Source of the DNA: Actinomadura violacea
GTDB taxonomy: Bacteria; Actinomycetota; Actinomycetes; Streptosporangiales; Streptosporangiaceae
DNA: 64,000 nt
Assembly (NCBI RefSeq): GCF_017573465.1
Contig: NZ_JAGEPF010000006.1
Span: forward strand, 310,001 to 374,000
Reading direction: 5' to 3'
The notes under the pieces: model-generated
The model's database searches: none
Told to the model about the DNA's origin: nothing
Seen by the model: only the letters and a program-made list of their open reading frames with translations
Shown here: positions 45,621 to 54,076 of the stretch, piece by piece
How positions within the stretch are numbered: the first letter of the stretch is position 1
How the letters are laid out: each line of letters begins with the position of its first letter
Position numbers and translations under genes: made by a program

Positions 45621-45677
45621 CGAAGCTCCTAGTCGGGCGAGTGATCTTGGTCGTGAACTCGTCTACCAGGAGCTTCG
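45621..45677 (-). promoter_or_regulatory. Long-range inverted repeat that can hide the transposase ribosome-binding site
   Basis: AGGAGCTTCG (45668-45677) and CGAAGCTCCT (45621-45630) are perfect 10-base inverted repeats with 37 bases between. In a minus-strand transcript that enters from outside, the second arm contains AGGAG, the ribosome-binding site of the transposase. Pairing would block translation, while a transcript that starts between the arms would not be blocked. Confidence 0.55.
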
Positions 45678-45690
45678 CTCTTCCGTCAGC

Positions 45691-45706
45691 CCAACTGGCC
45701 AGTTGG
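45691..45706. repeat. 16-base perfect palindrome
   Basis: CCAACTGGCCAGTTGG is a perfect palindrome just outside the IS5 element. Its meaning is unclear. Confidence 0.5.
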
Positions 45707-45836
45707 CGCAGCAGGTTGAAAACAGCTCACTGTCTCGCTTTCCGTTGGACAGCCTAGATGTAGCCCACGAAGACGCGGTCCCTGCTGAACCCTGGCCTCT
45801 CGAGGCTCCCGAGCACGAGAAAGGGGGCCGATCTGG

Positions 45837-46578
45837 ATGCCCGATGCGTGGCCGCCCCCCGAACTCGCTGAGATCCACGATCGCATGGCGATCTGGGCTG
45901 CGTGGTGGAGTGGTGAACCCGACGACCTCGAAGGGGTCTACGGGGGACCGGCGTCGCTGCGGTCCGGCCGCCGACCTGGCCGCGCCGGCGGCCGCTGAAC
46001 CGGCCGAGCCAGTACAAGGGCGGGATCGTCGGTGCGCTCGCCCGGATGTTCTGGGGGCGGCCGGTCTCCGAGGGGAACTTCGGGCGAAGCTGCATCTGCC
46101 GATCGCCTCCGACATCTCGGTGGTGTCGGCGAACCTGCTGTTCGCCGACCCGCTGACGCTCAAGACGCCCCACGAGGTGACTACCGAGCGGCTTCAGCAG
46201 TTCCAGGACGACGGGATGCAGGCCACCCTGCGGGAGGCGGCCGAGACGGCGTCCGCGCTCGGTGGCGTGTACCTGCGCACGTCGTGGGACAAGGCGATCT
46301 CCGACCGGCCGTGGCTCAGTGTCGTGCAGCCGGACTGCGCGATCCCGCGGTTCCGGTACGGGCGGCTGCGAGAGGTCACGTTCTGGACGGTGATCGAGGA
46401 CGACGGGCAGCAGCGCGTCGTCCGGCACCTGGAGATCCACGAGCCCGGCGTGATCCGCCACCAGGTGTACGTCGGTACCCCGACGGGCGTCGGCTCGGCT
46501 TCGGTGAGACGACTTCATGTTCGCACGGGACCGAGCCTTGCTCGCGCCGTCACTCATCCGAGTGCTAGGAACCGTTGA
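45837..46578 (+). pseudogene. Phage portal protein fragment
   Basis: The first frame, from the ATG at 45837, reads PDAWPPPELAEIHDRMAIWAAWWSGEPDDLEGVYGG. A second frame continues with RPSQYKGGIVGALARMFWGRPVSEGNFG, and a third with LHLPIASDISVVSANLLFADPLTL, ASALGGVYLRTSWDKAISDRPWLSVVQPDCAIPRFRYGRL and HLEIHEPGVIRHQVY. This is the N-terminal half of an SPP1-Gp6-like portal, the ring through which phage DNA is packaged. The C-terminal half and all other phage genes are missing. Confidence 0.75.
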
Positions 46579-47611
46579 GGGCCACCGGGGTGTCTTCCCC
46601 TTGCCTTCCGACTCCCCAGATGCCGCCGGGCACGGCGGCCAAGTGGTACACCGCGATCCCGGACGGGATCGTCACGGGCTCCCATTCGCCGCCGCTGTAG
46701 CGGTACGGGGGGTTGGCCGGCGGCTCGGCCGCCTCCGGAGCGACCCAGGGCGTCCCGGACACGTCCACGGTCAGGTCACCGAAGTCGGGGTACCCTGCCG
46801 GCGCCGCGACGTAGGTCCACGCGGTGCCGTTCCAGTGCGCCAGCCGCTTGGCCGTGATGCCCCAGACGTCGTTCGCGGCGACCGGGACGACCTTGCGGAA
46901 CCAGTCGTTCTCGGTGATCGCTGGCAGCGGGACGTTCTTCCAGGAGGTGCCGTCGAAGTGCGCGGCGGCGGGCACCTGCTGCAGGCCGTCCTTGAAGCCG
47001 ACCGCCCACGCGTCGGACGCGGTGAGCGCCTGCAGGTCGGCGACGTAGTCGAGCCCGGGAACGTTGACGGCGGTCCAGGTGTCGCCGGTGCGCTTGAACA
47101 GCCCATGCGCGGAATCCGGGTCCCATGCGCTGGCGAAGGTCCCCGCCGGGCCGGTGGCGAGCATGGTGACGTACTTGGCCGGAACCGCGACCTTCTGGAA
47201 CGCCGAGCCGTCGAAGCGCGCCACGTAGGTGCTCGCACTCCCGCTGGCGCTCGGTCCGCCGTCGATCCAGGTCTCGCCCGCGCCCGAGGCGACCTGCGCG
47301 ATCTCGCCCTGGCCCGTCCAGCCGTTGAGCGGGTATTCCTTCCACGACGAGCCGACCCGGCGCCGCACGACCGGGTTCCCGTCGTAGTACGCGGGGCAGA
47401 GGTCGCCCCAGCGCAGGCAGTACTTGCCCTGCACACCCCCGACCCAGACACCGCCAGCGCCGTCGGCGGTGACGTCGGTGAGCCGGGCCGTCGGCCACAG
47501 GAAGGGCAGGGAGACCGTGCGCAGTTCGGGGGCGGTCGCGAGGGCGGGGGCGGGAAGCGACGTGAGGACGGCGGCGGCAGCGGTCGCGGCGGCCGCGATG
47601 GCACGTTTCAT
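46565..47611 (-). CDS. Secreted protein with seven Trp/Gly repeats, likely beta-propeller
   Basis: The 348-residue product has a signal peptide (MKRAIAAAATAAAAVLTSLPAPALA). After it, seven short Trp/Gly-type motifs recur every 40-50 residues: GGVWVGG, GETWIDGG, GTFASAWD, SDAWAVGF, NDVWGITA, GTPWVAPE, GGIWGVGR. That spacing predicts a seven-bladed propeller exported to the cell surface or medium. The ATG at 47611 is used; a GTG at 47626 is possible. Its stop lies inside the end of the portal fragment on the other strand. Confidence 0.75.
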   Translation of the reverse strand: MKRAIAAAATAAAAVLTSLPAPALATAPELRTVSLPFLWPTARLTDVTADGAGGVWVGGVQGKYCLRWGDLCPAYYDGNPVVRRRVGSSWKEYPLNGWTGQGEIAQVASGAGETWIDGGPSASGSASTYVARFDGSAFQKVAVPAKYVTMLATGPAGTFASAWDPDSAHGLFKRTGDTWTAVNVPGLDYVADLQALTASDAWAVGFKDGLQQVPAAAHFDGTSWKNVPLPAITENDWFRKVVPVAANDVWGITAKRLAHWNGTAWTYVAAPAGYPDFGDLTVDVSGTPWVAPEAAEPPANPPYRYSGGEWEPVTIPSGIAVYHLAAVPGGIWGVGRQGEDTPVALNGS

Positions 47612-47642
47612 GCGAGCATGATCCACCGAACCCCAAAAGAAC

Positions 47643-47658
47643 GCCAGTGTCTACTGGC
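47643..47658. promoter_or_regulatory. Inverted repeat upstream of the propeller gene
   Basis: GCCAGT-GTCT-ACTGGC lies about 32 bases upstream of the secreted-protein start, in a locally AT-richer promoter-like strip (TTAATAATG on the coding strand just upstream). It may bind a repressor. Confidence 0.5.
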
Positions 47659-47688
47659 ATTATTAAGCGCTGAGGATCGACAAGGCCG

Positions 47689-48261
47689 TCAGATCAGGCC
47701 GCGCCGCTCGGCGTCACGGTAGCGCGCGACCAGCCGCTCGGTCACAGTGCGCAGCTCGCCGATCCGGGCGTCGATCCACGCTGGATCGAAGGCCGCAGGC
47801 TGCTGCGCGAGCACCGCCCGTCCCTGCTCGGTCCAGACGCTCCCCGCCGCACCGCGCCGCTCCACCAGCAGCTTCCGCAGCTCGGTCAGGCTGCCCTCAG
47901 CGTGCCCGAGTAGCCGCAAGTAGTCCTCACCCTCGGCCACCGGCCGCAATGCCGGGCTGAACATCTGGTCGGCCCACGCGGCGAGTTGCTGCTCCTGGCC
48001 GGAGTACAGCATCAGCCACTGGCCACCGTCGATCGCCTCAGAGGTACCGGGGCCGTAGCCGTCGGTGGCACTGTCGGCAACGAGGAACTCCCAGATGCGC
48101 TGCTCGCTGTCGGGTCGGCACCGGCTCAGGTACACCGTGACGTCCCGGTTCTGCGGATCGAGATAGCCTGTACCGAGAACGATCTCCAGGTCGGCGCAGT
48201 CGGCCAGTTGGACCCGGACGTACTCGCGGGCCTCCCCGATCGTCCGCACCGCGACGATCAC
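47689..48261 (-). CDS. Hypothetical protein
   Basis: The 190-residue acidic protein starts at a GTG at 48261 behind GGGGGATGC. An N-terminal alpha/beta part (REYVRVQLADCADLEIVLGTG, VTVYLSRCRPDSEQRIWEFLVAD) is followed by long helices (WADQMFSPALRPVAEG..., SLTELRKLLVERRGAAG, RIGELRTVTERLVARYRDAE). No signal peptide or membrane helix. I do not recognise the family. Confidence 0.65.
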   Translation of the reverse strand: MIVAVRTIGEAREYVRVQLADCADLEIVLGTGYLDPQNRDVTVYLSRCRPDSEQRIWEFLVADSATDGYGPGTSEAIDGGQWLMLYSGQEQQLAAWADQMFSPALRPVAEGEDYLRLLGHAEGSLTELRKLLVERRGAAGSVWTEQGRAVLAQQPAAFDPAWIDARIGELRTVTERLVARYRDAERRGLI

Positions 48262-48854
48262 GCATCCCCCTCGGCTGGCGGTCGCCTGCCCAGTCGACAA
48301 GTCCGAGCAGGCTCCGCCGCGGCCATACGGCCTCGACCGTGTTCGTCGCCGTCGACTTGTTGTTCCACAACGCCGCCAACATGTCGCTGGGCACCTGCGC
48401 GCTCGCTGTGTGGTCGACCAGATTGCCGGTCACGTTCGGTCGACGGTACCGCAGAGGATCAAACGGATCATCCGGGCACGGGCGGCCGACGCCAACCTCT
48501 GGCACGACAGCATGCGGATCACCGACTCCATCCCCGCGGAACGCACACACTCCAGGCCCACGCCGTAGCGGCCAAACCTGGCCGGGGCGGTGGCTACGGC
48601 TGCTGCCGCTCCCACAGCCACAAGCCCCGCCTATTTCCTTAAGGCTGGCTCGGCCGCTGATCGCGGCACTAACCGCAATAGGTCGGCCACGCAAGCCTCC
48701 CTCACGGCTACGGCAGCGAGCATCCCCCGCGGCACTCCGCACAGCCCCGGCCGCAACCGACCTATGGACGCCTCGATGGGCCGCCCTGGAAGATTCCCGA
48801 TTCATGAACGGACTTCGAGTGACCGTTGAATGAGCCAAGGGCAAACACCTACAT
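48262..48854. other. Gap without a supported gene
   Basis: About 590 bases upstream of the preceding gene. The plus strand has a stretch QRIKRIIRARAADANLWHDSMR that looks protein-like but has no start and ends quickly. It may be a remnant of an unknown gene. Confidence 0.4.
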
Positions 48855-48866
48855 GTGAGCATACCA

Positions 48867-49121
48867 ATGTACACAACGAATGACATTCCGGGCAATACGC
48901 GCAAGATTAAGGTCTTGGAAATCAGAGTGGGACAGCCTGCCGTGAGTCACCACAGCGCTCTGAGTAACTTAAGTGATGCAGCGGAGGATCTGCGTCCGGA
49001 TGCGATCATCGGCATCGCATTCACCATATTTCAAGCGCCCGTCAGCCATGGCAGATCGGTGATGTCCGAGCCTGAGTTTGTGGCCTACGGCACTTGTGTG
49101 CGCTACGAGACCCATGCCTGA
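48867..49121 (+). CDS. Short YbjQ-like protein
   Basis: The 84-residue product opens MYTTNDIPG, the hallmark start of the YbjQ (UPF0145) family. It contains LRPDAIIGIAFTIFQAP and ends FVAYGTCVRYE, the other two conserved spots. Typical members have about 105 residues and form pentamers. Here the middle is shorter and the glycines are fewer, so it may be divergent or decayed. A GTG at 48855 is an alternative start. Low GC compared with its surroundings. Confidence 0.65.
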   Translation: MYTTNDIPGNTRKIKVLEIRVGQPAVSHHSALSNLSDAAEDLRPDAIIGIAFTIFQAPVSHGRSVMSEPEFVAYGTCVRYETHA

Positions 49122-49838
49122 TTGGCGGAACGGCTGAACAATGACGCTCGCCCCGTACCCCTACAGCGGCGGCAGGTAGGAGATGGCGACAGCGTCGGCC
49201 GGGGCGGTGGTGCGCGACCTCGCCGCCGTACCCGGCGACATCTGGCGAGTGTGGCCGCAGAGCGATGCCCCCGCGGCCTCCCACCGGAGCACCGGGGAGC
49301 GATCCAGATCATTGTTGATCATCGGCCAGCATCGAAGGCCTGGCTCTGTTCCGACGAGCACACCGCGTCAGCGCCCACTGCGGCGTTCGATCCGTGGCGA
49401 GGGACCTTCGAGCTTGAGGCGCAACGGCGTCACCTGGCTGGAGAGGCACAGCGTGCGGGCGTGGGTTGGGTTGGCCCGTCCCGCTGTGCCCCTCCGCGGC
49501 GACCGGACGCGCACGGTTCGCCTGGGGCGGGTCCGTCCGTCTTACGGCACGGAACTGCCCTATCCCCCCGGGTGCGTACCGTGTGCGCACAGTCACAGTT
49601 CGAAACTAGCGGGTGGCGAGGAGAATCTCAGCGGAAGCGTTGAATGGTTTCAGTCTCGGAGGCGGGGCTTGGGATTGCTGGGAGCCGACGAAGCGAAACT
49701 TCGCGCCTGCCTGGGCGTTGAGCGCGCCCGCCCGGTCGCCCTCATCACCCCCAATCGGCCGCGCTGGTCGCCGGCGCCCGCCTGATGGTGTGCGGCAAGC
49801 GGCCAGCTTGGGCCCGTCGGGAGTTTGGGGGAAGTGCT
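49122..49838. other. Gap without a supported gene
   Basis: About 700 bases with only short biased frames. No motif, repeat or transposon end was recognised. Confidence 0.4.
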
Positions 49839-50161
49839 TCACCGGCAAGGAGGTAGGTCCGCCCGGGTCGTGGAAAGGATCTTGGCGAGCCGGGGGAGCG
49901 GGCGGAGCAGGGCCGGTTGTCCGCCTGCGGCGTTGATCCGCTTCAAAAGCTGGACGAACGCGTTGATCCCCGAGGAATCACAGACGTCGAACCCGGACAG
50001 CTCCAGCGCGATACGCGGGGGTCTTGTACTTGGCTGAGGCCGGTGACCTCGTCGATCAGGGCAGGGGCGGTGGCCACGTCCAGGTATCCATCCAGCTCGA
50101 CTGTCAGCCACGCTCCAAGAGACCTGATCTCCGTCTGCAACCCGGCCCGCGAAACATCCAT
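49839..50161 (-). pseudogene. STAS-domain anti-sigma-factor antagonist, frameshifted
   Basis: From the ATG at 50161 (GGAAG just upstream) one frame reads LGAWLTVELDGYLDVATAPALIDEVTGL, the first half of a STAS domain. After a one-base shift near 50020 another frame reads PRIALELSGFDVCDSSGINAFVQLLKRI, with the SSG phosphorylation loop. Joined it would be an ordinary SpoIIAA-like protein of about 107 residues. Such proteins are dephosphorylated by SpoIIE phosphatases like the one at 61214. It is broken as read. Confidence 0.75.
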
Positions 50162-50390
50162 CTTCCGACGATACCCAGGCTCGATAGGCAGGGGCGCCGG
50201 AGGTGCGAGGCGCCAGGTCGGGGACGGTGCACGACGGGAACGGGTGGGCATGACACGCGTTCGGCTGGTGTTCAAGGCACCTCAGCGGTCCGACGCGGTG
50301 GCCGGTGCAAGCCATCAAGATCTCGGTCGGCTGGAGGAGGCCGTGCGCTGAGGGCGCCGGTCGGCGTCATCTTCACATGCGGCTGGAGCG

Positions 50391-50981
50391 CTAGTTGTGC
50401 AGGGTCGCGCAGTGCTCAGCGGTCACTGATTGGAGTTCGAGAATCCTCATGATACCTGGTCGGCCACTGAAACGCGAGCAAATGGTATCCGGGTCGGTGT
50501 TCGCGGCGAGTGAGGCGATGAAGGCGTCGGACGGCGGCAGGCGATTGGGCATGTGGCCGCCGAATTCGTGCAAGGCCTGTGGCTGCGTCAGATAGAAGAC
50601 CGAGGCGACCGCCGGCGTTTCCTGCAGGTCCTGACGGAGCTGGTCCTTCTCGGCCTGCGTAGCCGCTTTGCGGTGACAGGGCGAGGGGATCGCCGTCCCA
50701 GGGAGCATCATCCCTGAGTTGCCCGGCGTGCACAGCAGGAACGTGATCTTCGGCGTGGCAGGTTTACTGGCTGGCTGCGCCGCTTTCGCGGGGTGCTTCT
50801 TCGGGGCGGGGAACGCCGTCTTATAGAGCACGAAACCGCCCAGGCCGGTGACGGCGACAGCTAGCAGGGCGACCACGACACCCACCGCGATCAACGCAGG
50901 CTTGTTCCTGCGGGGCGCAGGCGCGGCGGGCCTGAACCGTCCCTGTGGTGGCCGCGAGGGAGGGGGAGCTGCTGAGTTCAT
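50391..50981 (-). CDS. Single-TM protein with FtsX-ectodomain-like region
   Basis: The 196-residue protein has a Pro/Arg-rich cytosolic start, one membrane helix (LIAVGVVVALLAVAVTGLGGFVLY, about 30-53), a Lys/Ala/Pro spacer, and an outer domain. The outer part reads ITFLLCTPGN...CHRKAATQAEKDQLRQDLQETPAVASVFYLTQPQALHEF and recalls the extracellular domain of FtsX, which activates peptidoglycan hydrolases. Four cysteines may form two disulfides. FtsX itself has four membrane helices and a partner FtsE; neither exists here. The similarity is by pattern only. Confidence 0.65.
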   Translation of the reverse strand: MNSAAPPPSRPPQGRFRPAAPAPRRNKPALIAVGVVVALLAVAVTGLGGFVLYKTAFPAPKKHPAKAAQPASKPATPKITFLLCTPGNSGMMLPGTAIPSPCHRKAATQAEKDQLRQDLQETPAVASVFYLTQPQALHEFGGHMPNRLPPSDAFIASLAANTDPDTICSRFSGRPGIMRILELQSVTAEHCATLHN

Positions 50982-51534
50982 GTGCTTCTAACCAGCTAGA
51001 AGACCATTCAAGGACGACGCGGCGCCATGTTAACGCACAGCGCCAGTCATGCGTATCGCGGTGGGCGACGAAACTGCCTTGCTCGAGGGCTCGCTGCGTG
51101 CGGGGCGTTCAACACGCGGAAGACCTATGCGCCCCCGGAGTGCCTCGTGCTCGTCGTACTGCCGGGGGGCATGGTGCGGACTCGTCGGTCCCGGGTCAGC
51201 CGAGGGTGATGATGCGCCGAGTGAGTGGCTGAGCCGGTGCGGCCGCATGGCCGTGCGGTCTCTGGCCGCTCCTGCCCGGCTGCCGTCGCGGCCGGGTGAC
51301 CGCCTTGGTCGCAGCGGCTGGTCCTCATGGGAGGCCGGTGGTTGCAAGCAGTGCAGGTCACTACGCCGGACCGATCGGGTTCGCTGCGCGGTCAGCTGGC
51401 TGGCGGCGACTGCTGGGACGAGCGGAAGAGGCCGCCGCCAACTGTCAGCCTTTCTCTCGATGTCTCGATCGTGACGCCGCCGTCCGAGGGCGTCATGGGC
51501 GGCTGCCCTGAAGTGGCTCTGGAGATTCGGCCGT
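50982..51534. other. Gap with a possible response-regulator start
   Basis: About 550 bases without a complete gene. At 51049 the plus strand reads MRIAVGDETALLEGSLRAG, which resembles the first 20 residues of a NarL-type receiver domain, and then the similarity ends. It may be a remnant. Confidence 0.35.
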
Positions 51535-52110
51535 TCAGGGGGTGAGGCCGTGTCGGCCCTGGTTCGCGGTGCGGCCGAGGCGGACGGCCGAGAGCAGGAA
51601 GAAGATGCCGCCGGGGATGGCGTAGCCGGCCGCGTTGGTCAGCGTGGGGTCCTCAGCGGAGGCACCGATGATGAACGAGCCGCCGGCGAGCACGGAGATC
51701 GCACCGCTGATGATCATGGGCCACTGGCCGCCCATGGCGCGGCGTGCGGCGCCCACGAGCAGTTGGACCAGCCCGGCCACGACGGCCCAGGCGCCCCACA
51801 CCCGTAGGACCGCTGGGATGCCGGACGCGCAGGCGATGGCGATGCCGGCGGCGGTGAGCAGGCTGACCGCGATGTTCACGTACAGCAGCACGGGCGAACC
51901 GGCGGTGCGCGACGTGCGGGCGTCGACGATGGCGGCGGCCACGTCGAACAGCGGGTACAGCACGAGCAGGGTGACCGCGAGCGGACCCAGGTCCGAGGCG
52001 GTCGTGAACATCACGAGGGCCCACACGACGGCGAACCCGAAGCGGGCGAAGTACAGCCGCCGCAGGTTGTCGGCGATCCCGCCGACGCCGTTCGAAGCGA
52101 TGGTGGTCAC
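51535..52110 (-). CDS. Small integral membrane protein (DUF308/HdeD-like)
   Basis: The 191-residue protein has about six hydrophobic helices (FGFAVVWALVMFTT, PLAVTLLVLYPLFDVAAAIV, VLLYVNIAVSLLTAAGIAIA, VWGAWAVVAGLVQLLVG, WPMIISGAISVLAGGSFIIG, GYAIPGGIFFLLSAVRLG) arranged as repeated pairs, as in HdeD/DUF308 proteins. The GTG at 52110 has AAAGGGG seven bases upstream. It is divergent from a TetR gene, and two matching operators lie in the shared promoter, so it is the likely TetR target. Confidence 0.8.
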   Translation of the reverse strand: MTTIASNGVGGIADNLRRLYFARFGFAVVWALVMFTTASDLGPLAVTLLVLYPLFDVAAAIVDARTSRTAGSPVLLYVNIAVSLLTAAGIAIACASGIPAVLRVWGAWAVVAGLVQLLVGAARRAMGGQWPMIISGAISVLAGGSFIIGASAEDPTLTNAAGYAIPGGIFFLLSAVRLGRTANQGRHGLTP

Positions 52111-52139
52111 AGCGGCCCCTTTCAATCAACTGGAAGAAC

Positions 52140-52147
52140 GAACGTTC
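52140..52147. promoter_or_regulatory. TetR operator copy 1
   Basis: GAACGTTC is the core of AGAACGAACGTTCTGTCT, 30 bases upstream of the membrane-protein start. A second, near-identical site lies 51 bases away. Confidence 0.65.
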
Positions 52148-52190
52148 TGTCTCGCTCAGCATCGCAAGGTCGCCGCATACTGTCAAGACC

Positions 52191-52198
52191 GAACGTTC
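52191..52198. promoter_or_regulatory. TetR operator copy 2
   Basis: GAACGTTC is the core of GACCGAACGTTCTACC, 15 bases upstream of the TetR start. Both cores share CGAACGTTCT, so one regulator should bind both and control the divergent genes. Confidence 0.65.
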
Positions 52199-52212
52199 TA
52201 CCTCTCGTTAGG

Positions 52213-52812
52213 ATGTCCTTCATGAGGCGAGAATCCGCAGGTCGGCCCTCCGAGGCGCGCGATCGCCTGCTCGGCACGGCGACCAGGCTCTTCTACACCG
52301 AGGGGATCCGCTCGGTCGGGATCGACCGGATCGTCGCGGAGGCGCAGGTGACGCGGGCCACTCTCTACCGGCACTTCCCCGGCAAGGAAGACCTCGTCCT
52401 CGCCTACCTGGATGAGGTCGACCGGGCCACGCGCGCCCAGGTGGACGACGTCGTCGCCCGCGGGCTGCCGCCGGCCGACACCGTCCGGGCCCTCGGTGAG
52501 TCCATCGCGCAGGGCATCGGGTCCCCCGGGTTCCGGGGATGCGCGTTCCTCAATGCCGCCGCCGAGTACTCCGACCCCGATGATCCGGTGCACAAGGCCG
52601 TCATCGCCCACCGGCGATGGTTCCTGGACACCGTGACCGAACTGCTGGCACGTATCCGTGAGGCGCCCGCCGAGCCCGCCGCTCGGCACTTCGTCATGCT
52701 GCGCGACGGTGCCATGGCCGCGGGCTGCCTCTTCGACCCGGAACTGATCTGCGAAACCTTCCTGCGCGGAGTCGACGGCCTGGTACGAGCACATGCCGCA
52801 CCCGATCACTGA
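52213..52812 (+). CDS. TetR-family regulator
   Basis: The 199-residue protein (196 if the ATG at 52222 is used) has the HTH IDRIVAEAQVTRATLYRHFPGKEDLVLAYLDEVD. A C-terminal domain with GFRGCAFLNAAAEYSDP follows, typical of the TetR_C_6/YcdC-like type. It is divergent from a small membrane protein with paired operators between, so it probably represses that gene and itself. Confidence 0.92.
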   Translation: MSFMRRESAGRPSEARDRLLGTATRLFYTEGIRSVGIDRIVAEAQVTRATLYRHFPGKEDLVLAYLDEVDRATRAQVDDVVARGLPPADTVRALGESIAQGIGSPGFRGCAFLNAAAEYSDPDDPVHKAVIAHRRWFLDTVTELLARIREAPAEPAARHFVMLRDGAMAAGCLFDPELICETFLRGVDGLVRAHAAPDH

Positions 52813-53173
52813 CTCCGGCGCCGGCTGAACATCGGGCTTTCTGCCACGGTGTTTGTCATGTCCGTTCGGCCCGAGGCTGAGTTTCCGGAAGTCGAACGGC
52901 TCCGTGGTCGATGTTGTCCGGACCGTCGAGAATGACATCGCAATGGGATGAGCGAGCCGACCGGCCTCGGGTGGATCGTCGGCTCGGCCTGGTCGGCGGG
53001 CCGTGGACGATTGGCGTTTGCGCTGGCGGGGTCGGCCTACTTTCGTGGGCTATTCGTCGCCGTACACCACGCGGCATCGGGTGCTCGGCCCCACGGTAGC
53101 CCCTCCGTGCAGGCTCGCAGGGACGGGCCCCAACTGCGGGATCGATCGAGTCGGGGCGTTAGGGCGGTTGGGC
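52813..53173. other. Gap without a supported gene
   Basis: About 360 bases between convergent genes. No hairpin or family was found. Confidence 0.45.
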
Positions 53174-54076
53174 TCAGGCGCCCGGGAGTGTGCGGCGTGC
53201 GGTCTGTGCGGGCTTCCCGGCTGTGGTGAGCCAGAACAGGGCCGCGCACAGCAAGGCGGTGGCCGCGAAGATCAGCGATTGGGCGATGGAGTCGTCGCGC
53301 GCGCCGGCGGGGAGAGCGCCGGCCGCTGACAGTGCCAGGGCGATGGCCGGCGGCAGCGCACGGGAGGGCCGTGTGACGTTTGGGTCGTCGGCCGCCGGCA
53401 GCAATCGGGTCGCGAGGCTGTAGCAGGCGCAGGCCAGCAGTGTGGAGCCCAGTGCGTCGCTGGGGCGGTGGTGGTAGGTGGCTTGGACGGCGCCGGCGGT
53501 GACGGCGAGCCACAGCATCCCGGCCGCCGTGGCGTAGGGGCGGATGCGGGGGGAGGCGATGAGGGTGGCGGCGAGGGCCAGTCCGGCGGCGACCGCCACG
53601 TGCCCGCTGGGGAAGCTCGGCTCGGTGAGCCAGACGGGGGCGTCCACCAGATCGGGGCGGGGCAGGGCCATCTTGGTGAGTTCCTTGCTCCCGAGCGTGG
53701 CCACGACCAGGCCGGTCGCCGCGCAGCCCTGCCACCAGCACCTGCGCACCAGGGTGACGGCCGTGATGACCGCGATGCCGACGAGCAGGGTGGGCATCGC
53801 GCTCTGGTCCAGGGGCGGCAGGGCCGGCGACTTGTAAGCCGCTCCCGACCAGTCGTAGATCCAGGCCGGCTCGGCGCCGTCTCCGCTGAGCAGGGTGTTC
53901 TCCGCCCGTTGCCCGGCCGGGGTGCAGACGGCGGCCAGGTAGATCGCCAGAAACCCCAGAAGGCACAGCGGGGCCCAGGCCCGCGGCCTGCGCGCATGGC
54001 CGGACCCGGCCGCGTTCTCCGGGGCCTGATCGGAATCCGGGTGCGCGCATACGGGCGAGGGATCTTGCCGGGTCAT
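53174..54076 (-). CDS. PAP2-family membrane phosphatase
   Basis: The 300-residue protein has six or so membrane helices and the three-part PAP2 active site: KELTKMALPRP, PSFPSGHV and HHRPSDALGS, in the usual order. It should dephosphorylate lipid phosphates such as phosphatidate or undecaprenyl pyrophosphate on the outer membrane face. The ATG at 54076 precedes a hydrophilic start of about 30 residues. It stands alone. Confidence 0.92.
   Translation of the reverse strand: MTRQDPSPVCAHPDSDQAPENAAGSGHARRPRAWAPLCLLGFLAIYLAAVCTPAGQRAENTLLSGDGAEPAWIYDWSGAAYKSPALPPLDQSAMPTLLVGIAVITAVTLVRRCWWQGCAATGLVVATLGSKELTKMALPRPDLVDAPVWLTEPSFPSGHVAVAAGLALAATLIASPRIRPYATAAGMLWLAVTAGAVQATYHHRPSDALGSTLLACACYSLATRLLPAADDPNVTRPSRALPPAIALALSAAGALPAGARDDSIAQSLIFAATALLCAALFWLTTAGKPAQTARRTLPGA

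Noticed and set aside
49613..49936. Plus-strand frame beginning MARRISAEALNGFSLGG
   Set aside because: The first residues look plausible, but the rest is compositionally biased and it overlaps the STAS remnant.
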